Shown here: in pieces, positions 35,201 through 50,200 of the stretch
How the letters are laid out: every line of letters begins with the position of its first letter
Position numbering within the stretch: the stretch's first letter is position 1
Source: Branchiostoma floridae
Lineage: Eukaryota; Chordata; Leptocardii; Amphioxiformes; Branchiostomatidae
NCBI RefSeq assembly: GCF_000003815.2
Contig: NC_049989.1
Span: 4,800,351-4,864,350, forward strand
DNA length: 64,000 bases
Direction: 5' to 3'
Program-made: the position numbers and the translations under genes
The notes under the pieces: generated by a model
Seen by the model: the letters and a program-made list of their open reading frames with translations, nothing else
Database searches by the model: none
Told to the model about the DNA's origin: nothing

Positions 35201-38200
35201 TAAAATGGTGCTTGCTCCATCCAACGTGACAGAGGCGACAACATACAGCAGAGCGGTGTCCCTACCACGCTGGACTGCACGGCGTAGAGTGACACCCTAA
35301 TTCCCTGTATCTTCACCACACAGCCCCAGCCACCTGATATTGTAGACAGGGAGTTTCTCCTCTGTGGTTTCAGGTAACAGGAAGGTGAGCCGAATGTTTG
35401 ATTACGGTCCTGTGGGAATCAGCGTAATTGTATGCAGACCTCACATGTACAGCAGCAGTGCATGGTTGGATTGGATAATCTGGCTAAATCGTCACACATC
35501 AGAAAATTTTATGGGCTAGATTATGTATCCAAAGTAATAAGAGATAACAAACATATCTTTAAGTGTGCAAAACATCTTGCTAAATTTATGGAAAACATTT
35601 TATAATTCTTTGAAACTATGAATGTCTAGAAAATGAGTAACAAAAGAGAGAACAAAAGTGAATTTACCTTCTACACATGACCTTCACATTGATGATAATG
35701 GAGAAAAAACTTAATCAGCATCATTTTGCAATAAAGGATAAATGGAATGCTAATGTACAGACATTTATAACTATGCCTGGCAGCAACTTGGCTGTTACAA
35801 ATCCGTATTGGACCATTAACATTCACTGCTTGTAATCGCTACATGTATTAAGCACATTTGGTGTGCCCAGAATACATCAATTATTTGATGCACTGATTTG
35901 AGCAATGTTCAGATTTCAGTTCCAGTGCATACAACTAATCTTGTTTGAACAGAATTACTCAAAAATGACTCTATATGTATTTCATATTTCAAGTTGCCAC
36001 TATGCATGCTGCATGAGAAGTTGAATGAGAAACCTTCTAGGAAAGTGTGTCCTACCAGTAAATGGTGAAATTAAGACCGGACTAATAACAAATGTTGGAA
36101 CATCACAACAAACAAAACCAAGCATGCATATCAAGAAAGCATGTAAAGCTTTCGGCATCTTTCTAATCTTTGAACTAAACAATTTCAGCACTTTCTCTGC
36201 ATTTTAGCAAGTTTGTTGATTCTATCAAACCGTGCATAACACTTGAACGCTATCAACAAGAAAACCTGTTAGCATTAACCAACAACAGTCTCCAACTATA
36301 CATTTTCCACAAATAAAGTTTCTCACATAGCTCAAATTTTCAGACCACCCTCCTTGCCTGTTCCCTACACTGATCACTGATCACATCTGCACCAATACTA
36401 CTGATGTCACATTCAAAAGCCAAGCTGTGCACTGAAAACACAACCTGTTTCCCAGAGAGACTTCAAACACACGGAATCTTCAGAGATCCAATACAAATCT
36501 ACGCTGGTGTTGCAAAAAAGGTCCCGCAGAAAGTTGAGGTAATCTGAAATGGCCGAAGGTACAGTATTTCTGTCAACAGGATGCACACACTGACTGGTGG
36601 TTGTCACTTGGATGGATTTCTGTTTACTTTTCCGACGACTTCTAAGGCAGGATAAGGGACAATGGGTGACTGAATCTGGCTGTACACATTCCTACCTGAT
36701 GGGCTGGAAAAAGGCCCTACCCACCATACAGTGTTACTTTTCAGTCCTCTCTCTGTTTCTCTTGTAATTTATAACATCCAACTGTTGTAATTTCTACGAA
36801 ACATGTATCTAAAAATGTTTATAACATCCAACTGTTGTAATTTCTACGAAACATGTATCTAAAAATGTGTCTAAGCAAATATCAAGATTTGATCGCTAAT
36901 AAGATTAGATTATGTTTTATAAGATAAGCAATCATCAATGCTAATACCGGTAATGTCATTGTAGCTTGAACTAAAAATGGTTTATAAGAACTCCAATGTG
37001 CCTCCTTTTGCCTCCATACACATGTAAATAGAAAACTCACAGAAGACATTTCCACTGGAGGTAATACTTTAAGTTCTAAAAATATCAGGATTTAACACAC
37101 ACTGTTTGGAAGGGTGGAAAATTTTCACATTCATGTTTGTGACAAATTCCTGAGAAAAAAAAACTTTGGGTGGCCTATCAAAAAGTCTAAGGACAAAAGT
37201 GGAACAACTATCAACATGTAATGAAGAAACACCTGAGATGATACTAGTACCTGTCCAGGTGAGATACGGACAGGTAAGACTACCAGAATGCAGGTAATCC
37301 TGACACACTCCTCAGCTCTGGTCCACTGACCACACCTCACATGTAAGAGTGACTCTGGGAGATCTGCACTCTCAAATTTCACATAACAAAAACAACACAA
37401 GATAGCAAGGTGAACCCTTTCTTTACTACTGCTGAATCATAATTTATTTTACGAGAACCCTAGTAGACAATTCTTTTAAACTAGCAAGACATGAACAACC
37501 ACACTTTATGATATTTCAGATATGGTTCAAGTAATAACAGTGGGCTAGTTCAATATAATGGCTAAACCTGGAAGACAAAGAACTTGAAGGTATTCCAAAA
37601 CCTATTTTAAAAGAAATCTGGAGAGTGATTGCCTCTTGCTAAATGTTTTTCAAAAACAGTTTGGAAACTTAACTCAAACCTTTTCTGGTACAAAAAGCAA
37701 CCAAACAAAGTTAGGAATTAATGCTGTGACTCGTAGTATATTTATGAGCATCTACTGAGGGCACTTTTTATCGCCTTGTATTTCTGTGACGGGTAAAAGG
37801 CAGACACAACCCTCCACTGTTGGCATGGATCAACATAGATGACAGGCAGTTAACACCAGAATAGAACACTCCAGAGTCATGCTGTACTGTGCAGTATGGT
37901 CCACTTGTTTCAAATCCTCCTTACTCGACTGGAGATGCGTGTTGACAGTTCAGGAGGTTTTGTTTGGTTCTTCTCAGACACAAGCTTTCTAAACTAAAGG
38001 CCAGGCAACTATGACTTAAAATGCGTAAAAAATTTATAAAGAAACGTATCAAAGTATGATATCCTGCTGGGCTATTCGGTACTGAACTTCTAATTGATGT
38101 TCATCATCAGAGAAAGTAGCTACATTTTTTGACAGGATGAACAATACTTGATATAAGATTTATATAAAAAATGTCTAACATTTTGCCCTTGGTACTGAAG

Positions 38201-41200
38201 TGATTTCCTAAGCAACTGTGTAAGTAATAAACATCTAGCACATCATGCCCCATTAGGTTCTTCCTGCAATCAAATTTCCAACTGAGCGATCAAAGTTCCT
38301 GCCGTCCTAAATCATGTTGGAGGGAACCATCAAATTTTGCAACAGGGAAGCTAAAAACATTTACTCTACAGCTTGGGGGGGGGGGACACCCTACAGTAAT
38401 TCTCTTTCTTTCCAACCTCAGGACTAATGCATCCAGCCACAGTAAGTGCAGGTGCAGCCTAAAATTACCTGTGTAACAGCCTCCACGTCAAACAGAACTA
38501 CAGCCTACACGTAGCATTACCAACTATCGATCTTCCCTAACACCTTTGATAGCCGCGGCTATGATGACCATGAATCACCAGTTTAACTGCTACCTGCTGC
38601 GGCTATTACCACTGATCAAAAGGCAGGGGGGAAAACCAAGCAAGCCTGGCAAACAGCTTGAAAGAGACCTTTACAGTCTCTGGAGTTCTATATACCCTGG
38701 ACTGCATTTTACTGCTTGGGACAGACACAAATTTCCATCACTCCGCCCCCTCGAGGAAGAAAAATGAATACCACATGACATTTATCATCAGGTTGTCAAA
38801 ATGTAATAAGATAAAATGCCACAGAATCTACATGTAGCCATTTGAAATTATGGGAAATTACATTTCAAAGGGTCAATAGGTCAAATTTTACTGCCCTGGA
38901 ACTACCTAATTTCCTCTGCCTTCATGATTGACAAGGAGTTATGCTCCGCCAAACAAATAAGAAAATTTAAATAAAGCCGATTGACATCTTATCACAAGCA
39001 TAGCCAGATGTGAACCATCATATCAGCATTAAATCTGCAAAATCCAATCTGCCTTGCAGTTCAAGTTTCCCCTTCTACACTACAATTTCACTCTGGCTTT
39101 AATTTTGGTGGCATCAATGTCTGGCAAATGGCCAATAAAAGATTGAGACCACCACAGGGCTATCCTCAGACATTCTGAGCAATTAGTGATGCTGTAGGTC
39201 TGAGTAAGGTGAAACTTGGCCCCAAACTTGCAACTTTGTATGAAATAAAGAAAAATTACTAGTAGATAAACTTGAAAAATTACAACGACAGTACTGAGAT
39301 TGTGACAAGATGGTGCAGCGCCAATATTTTATTGCCTAGGAAGAGCCCTGACACCAAGTTGATATATACCACCATTGTCTCTTTGATAGGACACCAATGC
39401 CAGATGTAGGTCTCCTGTAGTAAATCCTGTAGTTGTGCAATAAGTACACTGTTCACCTGACACAAGGCAACACTGTGGTGGTCTGCAGGGAACATAATCC
39501 CCAGGCATGAGGCAGGACACGCTAATCTTCACTGCTGTCATCACCGCTACCAAACAAGACAGCTTACCACACCATTGGTGCAGGAATGTTAGACCTATAC
39601 TATTACTATCACCAGAACTATCCTTCTGTTTTTACTTAGGTGGGCTTCGTTACATTTTACATCTCAAAACCTGCTGACAAGTCTCGTACACAACAAAAGA
39701 TTTAACATAACAAGACTCCTTACTAGACCATTGGTGCAGGAATGTTAGACCTATACTATCACCAATACTATCCTTCTGTTTTTACTTAGGTGGGCATCGT
39801 TGCATGTTACATCTCAAAACCTGCTGACAAGTATGGGATACAACAAAAGATGAATCGTAACTGCAACGCGGTAAAATTTCGAAAGTGGAATTTTCGATTT
39901 CAATTTACAGGTACATAACTACAGCACATCGGTAAGAAAAATAAAGGAAGTTTCCTGTCTATCTTACGGAAAACATTGGCTAAACCATGCACTGCTGCTG
40001 ATATTACCTGTTCTAACACAGCCTAAATCTTCCAACAACAAGTCATCCTCTTCTTCAGCACATCACAGGCGCACCATTGTCTTCAAAAAGGGGGAGACTT
40101 CCGGGCAGATTTTCTTTAAGAAATCCACAACTCAGGGAGGACTTAGGAAAGAAATAGCCCACTTCTTGCCTTCAAATATCGCGAAATATCTTGACAAGCA
40201 ATCAAGACTCCATCTGTGAATCCACTTCTTTGGCTTCCGGCTTGATATCCTCCTTAGCCAGGGAAATCTGTGACTTCGCTCATGGTCCTTAACGTGATAA
40301 GAACTGCAAACAAGTCCAACTACTGACCTCTCACACTTCGGCAGTAAAGCAAAGTCATAACACGGTGTTGGTCTCCAAGCGGCAGTGAAATGCAAGGGTT
40401 CCTATCGATCAGTAAAGGAGTCCTCATTCCAACAGCTTTGATGCCTCTGTTATAATACTGCCTTTCACTGCCTGGCCCTGTGACCCCTCACCTCCCCTAC
40501 TAGGAAGTAGAATATGCCAATAGGACTGGGTGCAGTATGGAAATGCACATTGGAGGGTCCAATGGGGAGGGCAATGCCAGGAAGGCAAGTTTCTTTCTTA
40601 TGGTCTCTTGCAAGGTACTAGTGCATTAGTGCAAGTTCCAAACTATGCATTCCAGAATATTTTACAAATTAAGTAAAAAGAAAGAAAGTTTCATTAGAAA
40701 GATACTTTTATTCCAATAAAAGTATCTTTTTATAATTCATGCTGACTACAACTTGAAATGAAACTTCACTTATTGTATTTTTTGGTGAAAATTTTTACAA
40801 GTCAGTCCATATTTATCATTCATCATTTTCAACCATAACCGGCAGAGTGCCTACTTCCAAAAAGGGTCTTTGAGTCCAAAGTGAAAAGTCTGAAAGGTCA
40901 GTAGTAGAAAACCCCTTACATAGCCCCAAGAAAGGCTGGACTAGTTTCCATGGTAATCAACACAATACAGTCATGCATCTTCCATTTCCAGTTCTTTGAA
41001 TGAAGAAAAAGCTGGGTACAAGAGAAATGTCTGTGTTAGTACCAGGAGGTGCAGGTCACAGGGCTAAGTGACAGTCATGGGACTCAATCTTGCTGGCTAA
41101 ATACTTCAACAATTCAGGTAAATAACAGCACATCGGTATGAAAAATAAAGGAAGTTTCCTCACATTATCTGGAAAAGAAATCATGAAGGATACTTTTTGA

Positions 41201-44200
41201 ATGGCATAACTGAAAGTTACTGATAGCTTTTATTTTTTACATTGTCTATGCATATGTTACTGGACAGGTTTGGGTATAGTGCCATATCATTTGTTACTGT
41301 GAATACAACATATGACCATGAAAAGGCTAGAAATGGTGCATTAATCCTAGAGGGCAATGATCACTCCAGCATAAAACTTGTATGATGATACGGAAGTGGA
41401 TTTTACACCCAATGAGTTTATAGTCTTTCTCAAGGGACAGATACAACAGCAACAATCTTGAACGTGACATCTTGCTTCATTACTCATTCTTCTATAAGAA
41501 ATAATGAAAAAACTTCAAAGATCTTCACTTTTACTATTTCTAATGAATACTGCATCCTTATTCTTTTGTCATTTACTGTTATCCAGTTTTCAGGTAAATA
41601 ATCTAATGGCAAATGAACAAATACATTTAATATTTGCCAATGAACAAGAAGTTAATACATCAAAAATTAATCTACTGTTCCAAGGGTTACGTGCAAGTTT
41701 TCAATTCACTACAATCTCTAAAGCTGGGATTTAATGTACCGTATGAAGCAGTAAAAGGAATAATTCATAAGAGTAGTAAAGTCCTTGTTATAACTTTCTT
41801 CCATGCATTGCAACAGTGTACTACAAAACATTAATAATTCAACCAAAGTGAACAATTTTTATGGTTACATCTTGGAATAAAAGTGTCAAAAGACTCGAAC
41901 ATGGCTTTAATGGTCCAAGGCTTTTACGAAATGATTTTCCTACACTTCAAAGAGCATAGATATTGGTAATCAGATGACATATTGTCATCTCTTGACACCA
42001 TACCTTGGGGGTCAAAAGTAGATGAAACAGCAGTCCACATAGGACGACAGCACAATTGACTTGTGTGCTCTTTGTCATTTCTGCATCGATTATTGAGAAC
42101 GAAATATGATTTTACAAGCAGTGCTATATGTCTTACAATTTCACACCCTTACCAAGATGACCCAGCATATTGACATGTTCATTAGGGATTTTTAGCCATT
42201 ATTCGTCTGTACGAGAAGATTCTTACGGCAGTCTTACAAATTGATCCTGTCATTGGTGGATGGTGAATTTTACAGCCAAGTCAATAGGGCCATGTCTATT
42301 GACGGTTTCCCAAATTCACTTTTGCATCAAGCACAGTACCTAGATAATATCAGACAATTCCTCATCGTAAAATGCTTGTAGGTTGAATGGACTGCGGCAG
42401 TGACTTACACACGTAGCACTGGAATGGGCCAAAACTATCTAAAATCTTCCAGAATATGTAGACATCTTGGCATCTCTACATACGGCACATCTTTCAAGGA
42501 CATCTTGTGTCTTGTTCCTTAAACTACTAGTAAGCCCCTGTCACACAGCGGAGTCTGTAAGCTCTAAATGACAGATTGTCCATAGTAAGACTCTAACATT
42601 CTCTCAATCATTGCACAATCTTTAGGGATTGGCCAATCTTCATAGGTCACTATACCCTGTAAAATACGATTTTCACTCAAAAAATAAGCTTGATTCTCTG
42701 CCAGCTTTAAAAACAAGGCAAGTGTGCCCAAAGCTTGTAGACTGTGTGGCAGGAGCTTAAACTAAGTCCTGAGTGCTGTGCATCTGTGATGTGTTTGCAT
42801 CCCAATCATCCACATGAATGCCCAAGAGCAAAGAGAGTGGATGACATTGGCATCTGGACTATCCAGGTAGGCTAGCGAACAGACACCCTGGCACCTGTCT
42901 GGAAATGGACACCTCCGTCTTGTCACGTTTCTTGGCTCAGTGGGACATCTCTTTAGCCCCTTGACCTTCACAAAGTGCCTGGGTATTTCAAGTGCTTTGA
43001 CAAAGACTTGGCATCAAGTCATCTTTATGTGAGAAACACATTTATCAGTTGCTGGAAGACACTATATATACTCCAAGTGACGGTATTCCAGTCAGAAGCC
43101 TTTATAACAAAATGTAAAAATCTTTAATAATTTAGTCCATGAATTAATTTGAGATGATTCTCAAGGCTACTAGAATGAATTCTACTGAAATATGTATTTG
43201 ATGTAGACGTCACATTGGAGACAAGGTAGTCCACTTGTACATTTCTTTTCAGACAGCCACAGTAATAAATTTGAAACATTCACAAAAATGGGAACGGCAG
43301 TATAGATATTCAGTATGAAATGTCATACTTTCCTCAGCTGTTTTTCATATCAATGCAATATAAGATATTAAAGATTGCACATGTATCAATATGAAATCTT
43401 TACTGACTAAAACTTGATAGATGCAGGCTCTTAATTTCTCTTGCGTAAGAGCTTGTCATCAGTAATTGCTGTTTGCCGTGAGAATGTGACTTTATGGATG
43501 AACTGTGTCAAAAAAAGGTAGGTGATGCATACATCATTGTGCCTAACACTAACAAAGTCAAGTTCACTTACAATGGCAAGGACATTTGTGAGTTTAACAT
43601 CCGGAAACACATCAAGTTTCTATCACAATCTCACATCTCTTCTAGTGATGCATACATCATTGTGACTACCACTAACAAATTCAAGTTCACTTACAATGGC
43701 AAGGCCATTTGTGTTTAACATCCGCAAACACATCAAGTTTCTATCACAATCTCACATCTCTTTCAGCTATGCAATACACGGAAAGGAATGGTAAGGGTTA
43801 CACCATAAAATCAATGAATGCATGGATCTTCCTCTATGAGCTAAAGAGTACTGTCAAATCCAACCATTACAGCATACCATGAAAAAGAGAATCTGATATA
43901 GACTGTGCTTTTTAAAAGCGGAACTGTGATGACAGTAAAATGAAGTTCAAAGCACCATGTACACAATTAACACTTCCTTCCGACTTCCTTTCTCTTTCTT
44001 TGAGAAAATGTTATATCAACGACGTTTGACACAGAAACACAGAAAGGAGAGCTGATCCAATCAAAGACCAGCTCAACACTTCACTGATGTTGTTATAGAA
44101 CTTTGTAGTTCAATACTACCAACACTGAAGAAGTTTGCAAACACACAGACTAATACTTCCTGTCAGGTAGGGCCTCTGTTCTCACCTGTTTTACCTGATC

Positions 44201-47200
44201 CACCCAAGGTGGGCTGCGTGCTTCCTTCATATCTCAAGGAATGTAAATCCACACCTTGAGAAAATTCCACCAATTTGTGGCTTTTAGTGAGATCTTTTTG
44301 TATGTACTTATAACTTCCCATGAATTAATTCTATTATTCTCAGGCTTAAACCTGTTGTTTTACCAGTATATACAGTACATGTATATGCTACTACACCATT
44401 AACGTTATATATTGACGAACCTTCTGCTAGGCAGCAATCTTAGAGAGAAAAGACATATCTTTTACTTTAACTATCAATTTCAACAATCCCTAATCAGAAA
44501 GAAAACATTTTTAGTTTAGTTTTAATTATAAACAAGCACTTGCTTCTGAGTAATAAAAGATTATCAATTTCTCTATAACCATGGCAACAGTACTAACCAA
44601 TCAGAGGCTGTGTTACATGAGTTATGTCTGTCCTGAACTTCACAAGGTCATTTTTTCCCCCTGGCTCAGACAGTCAGACAGAACAATCTCCTCCCCAAAC
44701 AGTTTAATCTCAGACCTGGTCTCCTGTCAGTCCAGGAGTCTCAAAGTCTGGACCTACCTAAGATAAGGTTCCACATGTTTTAGAAAGGATTACAAAAAGC
44801 AAAGAAGTTACACCCTGTTTGATGGCCAGTTACCATTCATTAAGATAACTAATCTGATACAAGCAGATGTATTATACTATGTATACATTTGTACTTAACA
44901 TTCTAACTTAATCTAAGATAAATTCTGACATCTTTGCATGGTCAATCCCTTTAATACAAAATATGTCAGGTATGTAGAATTTTATCACTATATATCAGCT
45001 TCAGAGTTTTTCTTCTTAATTTGATTGTTTGTCCAAACTTCTTTCTCATACAAGCTTATGAGATAAAACCTCTTCTTTTTCCTGTACCTTACCTATCTTG
45101 TAGCGAGTTTCCATTCTGTTTCTGGCGAGATTTTGAACTCTTGTTTACATAAACATAAATCACTAGTATCCCCATAGACTGATAGAGTAGGTGATTTCTC
45201 TTGGCAGAAGGGCTGCACTTTCCTGATATCACCCCATGCCTACAGGGTGGATATCAATTCTATGCTGTTTATGAGTCCTGGGATCATACAGTGTCAATGG
45301 ATTGGACCTATACAAAAGATTGATTTACCTTATCAAGAAATTAGGTATCGACTTTCCAAACAACACGCCATATGCACAGTCACATAATGTTGATTGAGTT
45401 GAACATAATCAGTACATACCAAAGGTTACAAATATATGCATACAAATTTATAATTTGTCTTGTGTATCCTGATAATGTATGTCATTCAGAGAAGGACATG
45501 TTGATTTGACTATACATTTATAATACTCAAAACATACACTCTTACAGGTGGCAGAAATGGAGAGGTGCCCAGTCATGTCACAGTTCCACTTGTGCAGCTG
45601 CTGAATGATTTTGCTGTTGGAAGAAGCCTGAAAACTACTTATCACATTAGCCATCAATATTCATTCAGTCCAAAATCCTGGAACAGAAGCCACCATCTAA
45701 TTGCATGTATATCTGCCTAGAGGTACTTGAACCATTTAGTTAGGCAGATTCTGAAGACTTCTTTGTCATAGTCACACACAGTTAGGCAAATGTAGCAGCT
45801 GAGTCGATCCCATAGCTAAAGGGCAAAAACTGCCAGTCATATTTCATTCAAAACTGTACATTTTGCTGTAACGTTATATCCCTGGTTGATAAGGCTCTTA
45901 AGACATTAATTCCGTATAATTTCTGGCACATCTGGAAGACTTGGCAACATATGAACCAAATCTTACACCAAGGTCTCCAAGAATTCAGAGCAAACAGTTT
46001 ACAGGATATTTGTCCTACTTATAACAGCAGTATACAATAGTAGTGACAGATAAGGGATGAGTGTGGTCTCTACAAGGATGACAAGGCAACTGAAATTGCG
46101 TTGTTTTAAAACCTCTTCTTTCCAGACCTCCCAGAAAGTCGACCAGATGCCCTATCATGTTTTAGTGCAAAAGACAACAACCAAAGTGAGCATGATACGG
46201 GAAGCTACGTTGTTTGCATGGACCTGCTACTTTGGAGCCTCATGCTTTTTCACCAGATACCCCGGATAACAACTATTAGACCAGGAAGAGGTATATCTGA
46301 CATAAGCTGTGATTCTGTTACTTAATTACCTGGGCGTTCTTAATACAGGACCCCCTCACCTAGTGTCAGGTGGTACCCTGACACTTGGCAGTCTCATTTG
46401 TTTTGAAATGACATCAGTGACTGGGAATTTCATTATCAGCTCAGTTACAGAGTGGTGGCCTTTCACATAAAATCCAACTTTATACAAAAACATCATGTTT
46501 CAGATTTTAGAAAAAAAGTTCAGTTTTAGCATGAAGCTGATCAAAAAGTTTATTACAACTAACCTTGTAGAGTATTCTGTTGTATTAGATTATCATGCTG
46601 TGCACTTGGTCAACAGAATTTCCAATGAAAATAAAAGATACTCCATACGATAATAGGAAATAAAAGAAGCATAATATTGCAAGGATGTGGGCTGTAAGAA
46701 AAAGAATTGTGTAAAAAGAGATAAGGTTTTCAAATATTGCTTAGTACTTACTTTTAAGTATTACAATGCAGATAAACATGTAATAAGACTGTGTTTTGAA
46801 TATGTTAAAAACTTTAATGTTGATGGAAAAAATCAAGCAACATCAAGGCTGATTTTGGAAACATCTAAAAGTCATATCTAGGTCTTATAGAAATCATCTG
46901 ACCTACTGATCCAAATCTCAACTTACCTGTAACACATATATTTGTACAGCATCCAGAGCTTACAGTTTCAACTAAACAAATATCCAACAGTGTGGTGTTA
47001 TAGGAAATACTTCATACACTGCCACACCTCTTTACTAAACAAACAAGGAAGGTAACATTACTAGTTAGGGTCTTAGAGACCACCCCTGGGGCTATAATGG
47101 AATCATCTATCACGACCCCCTACCAGGAACCAGTCAAAACAACATTACCCCTGCCCCTCCCCACATGATTGAAAAATCCCACCCCTCTCTTCACTGGACA

Positions 47201-50200
47201 ATAGCCATCAATATGTACTTCTACCAAAGTGATGGGTGCCTTCCGGTACTCGGATGGGTTAACTACATCACACTGTAGTTATGTTGGAGATTTTATCTTT
47301 ATAAAGATTTTATCTTTATGAACTACAGGTGAAATGGTGACAGGTCACACCAATAAACTGACTCAACAAAAAAGAAAGCAGGTCAATTTGAAAGGATTTG
47401 TCTTACAAGAAAATTTGATAGGCAGTGGCTAACGAACCTTTGCTGGATGATGAATTGGCCAGCTGCTAGCTCCCTTGTATAACTGGCTTTTCAGTAAAAA
47501 AGGTTAGACATCAAATATGGCTGCAAAATTCCCCATCCAAAGCACAATGCTCACCGTGTACAATTGTTCACATACAGTCAATTGTGTTTTCTTCCTCTTT
47601 GCTTTACCATCAAATCACTCTAATTATACATGTATGTGTAGTCCTGCCACACTCTATCAATCTGTATGTGGTCCCTATCCACAAAACATGTAAAATCTTA
47701 AGACTTAAACAAGCGACTCAAGGGAGACAACAAGAGAAGTATAGTAGAATGGATGTACAAATGTAATACTAATACATGTATAGTAGAATGTATGTAATAC
47801 TAATACTAGCTTCTGACAGTTTATAATTTGTACAATATTTTGCACATAGAAATCTTTTGCATATAGAAATCTTTTTATCTTTAATATAACATTATGTTGG
47901 TACATGCAAGTTGTTTCATACTGTGCATTTATAAGTTGTGTATTGAATTCTTCATATACATTTGAGTAGAGAAGCCTTTCAACAATCCTCAAAGAGACAT
48001 GAGTGATTTAGTGTCTCCTCCTGGTGTGTCAAGTGGTCACAGTATGGTGAGAAACATCACAGAAACTCCAGAGTAAATAAATCCAACACTACAAGCCAAT
48101 TATCAGACCATTAACAAGGACATACAAAGGAGGCCTACTTTACTGTGGGCTGATTTATGGTAAGGAGTCTTCAAGATATAAGAAAGATCCAAGACAACAG
48201 CAAACTCCTTTATGTTTGATTTACAGCAGGTCCATAAAACAGCAGGAAACTTTCTTTGTTCACATCTTTCTACAATAGCAAAAGTGTGTAACTGTAAGGC
48301 TTTTGTCACCCAGCTGACCTCCTTGGCTATGAAAAAGGTTAGGAGTTTGAATAAGCCACAGTGCCTTGGGCAAAAATACTATGAGAAGTCTGTATTGATA
48401 CCTATTACTTGTCTAGTGCTTGAGGTTTTCTCAAATGATAAAAATAGACATGCTAAAAATGCTCAAACTTGTTTGAAATACAATCATGAATCTAGCAAAA
48501 ATTCACATGCACAATCCGTACATTTGTAGATCTATGATAAACATGTTTAAACAGTTATACCAGTTATATATCATATGTCTTCATTTTGACAGACAAGGCC
48601 AAATTCCGTCTACCTGCTCGATGCAAGACATCATGTAAACAGCACTGTTTGTTCATCCATCTTACCTATTCTTTCCCACACATTTACTTTCTTGCTTATG
48701 TATTCATTTGAACAACTTGACCGACAAAATCACAAAGGATGAAAGACCTGCAGACTGTTGAAGTGTATGTTTTAAACATGCTTTTCTCCTATGGATGGAA
48801 AATTATCGCCTTTTCACCATGAGTGTCGCACACAATGCAGCTGTCCAAATACAAAACCTCAAGTGCGTTGTGTTATTAACACTCACGGATACCGGTCATA
48901 TTAGAGCACTATGATATGTTTGTTATTTTCTGCTTAGCTGCCACCTTTTAGCCAACAAATACTGAACAGGTTTAATTTTTTAATCTTTTTAAAAACGAGC
49001 TGTGACAGTGGCAGCATTGTAGAAGTGCCAAGACTTGTAATTTGCCTAGTTAGGTAAGTTTAAGAAATGCCTAACTGTTTGAAACTGCCACCAGCTGCAA
49101 GCTACTTCATGTCCCTCCTAGTTTATCTTTGCATACTTGGTCGACCTGCCCAAATATTTGCTGCCAGATGTGAGTATGGCAGGTTGTCTTACACAAACAC
49201 CTCTTCAGGCAAAGGGAAAACTTTGTCTAGAAAACCTGCTGAGACTGTTAATGATATATGTAGGCAATAAGGCAAAAAATACAGTTACAATCTCAGTGTT
49301 TACCTAGCAGAAGTCAAATTACCTGGATAATTTGACTGGTTAGAAGATATTGTTTTCTGTTGATGGGTCAAGGGTAATGGGGCAGAAGATTTAGAGTGTA
49401 TCTATTTTCATATCTTTAGGCCTAGGAAAAAAATGTTGTGTTTCAGTCCTGAAAAAAAGGGCCAATACATGTAGGTAGGGATTAACTTGAAGTTCTTTAA
49501 AAAAACATTTTCTATACGGAAGGTCTAGTGATAGCTTATATATAGGAAACATAAAAATTCTCACTGGAACCCCCCCCCCCCCAAAAAAAAGGCTACGATC
49601 GGCAGGTTTTTCTAGGGTAGGTCGAGAAACAAGAAACACAACAATTTTTCCAATGCCTTATCAGTTGGATATAACTTACAGCAGAATTTCATACCACTAC
49701 AAATTAGATCAAAATCTATCTACCTGGGATACATGACAACTCACATATGGAAAGTGTAAATAGTCCTCAATAATATGTTATTGATATTAGTTTGTTTTAA
49801 CCTTTAGCACACCGAAGCAGCATATTTCATACCTTTACAAACTAGATTAAAATCTGTCTACCAAGGATGCATGACAACTCACATATGGAAAGTGAGTGTA
49901 AATAGTCCTGAATATATGTTATCACATGTAATTTGTTTTAATCTCTAGCACATTGAAGCACTTGTTGGACTATCAATTCTCTATTGTGGGTTAGGCAGCA
50001 AGGAGAATGTTGAAGGGCTTTGTTTGTTTAATCTTAGAACTAGAATGACTCATATAATATACTTTGTATTGTATAAAGACTGAGTTGCAGATGAGGAAGG
50101 TGTGTTTTTCTTTTTTGTCAAACAGAGGAGAACATTTTTCTTGGTTCCCAAGGAAGATCACCACATTACTTGTACCAGAAATAGTAGTATACTCACAGAT

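Noticed and set aside
40132-40395. 87-codon minus-strand frame as a gene
   Set aside because: No family resemblance and ordinary intronic composition.
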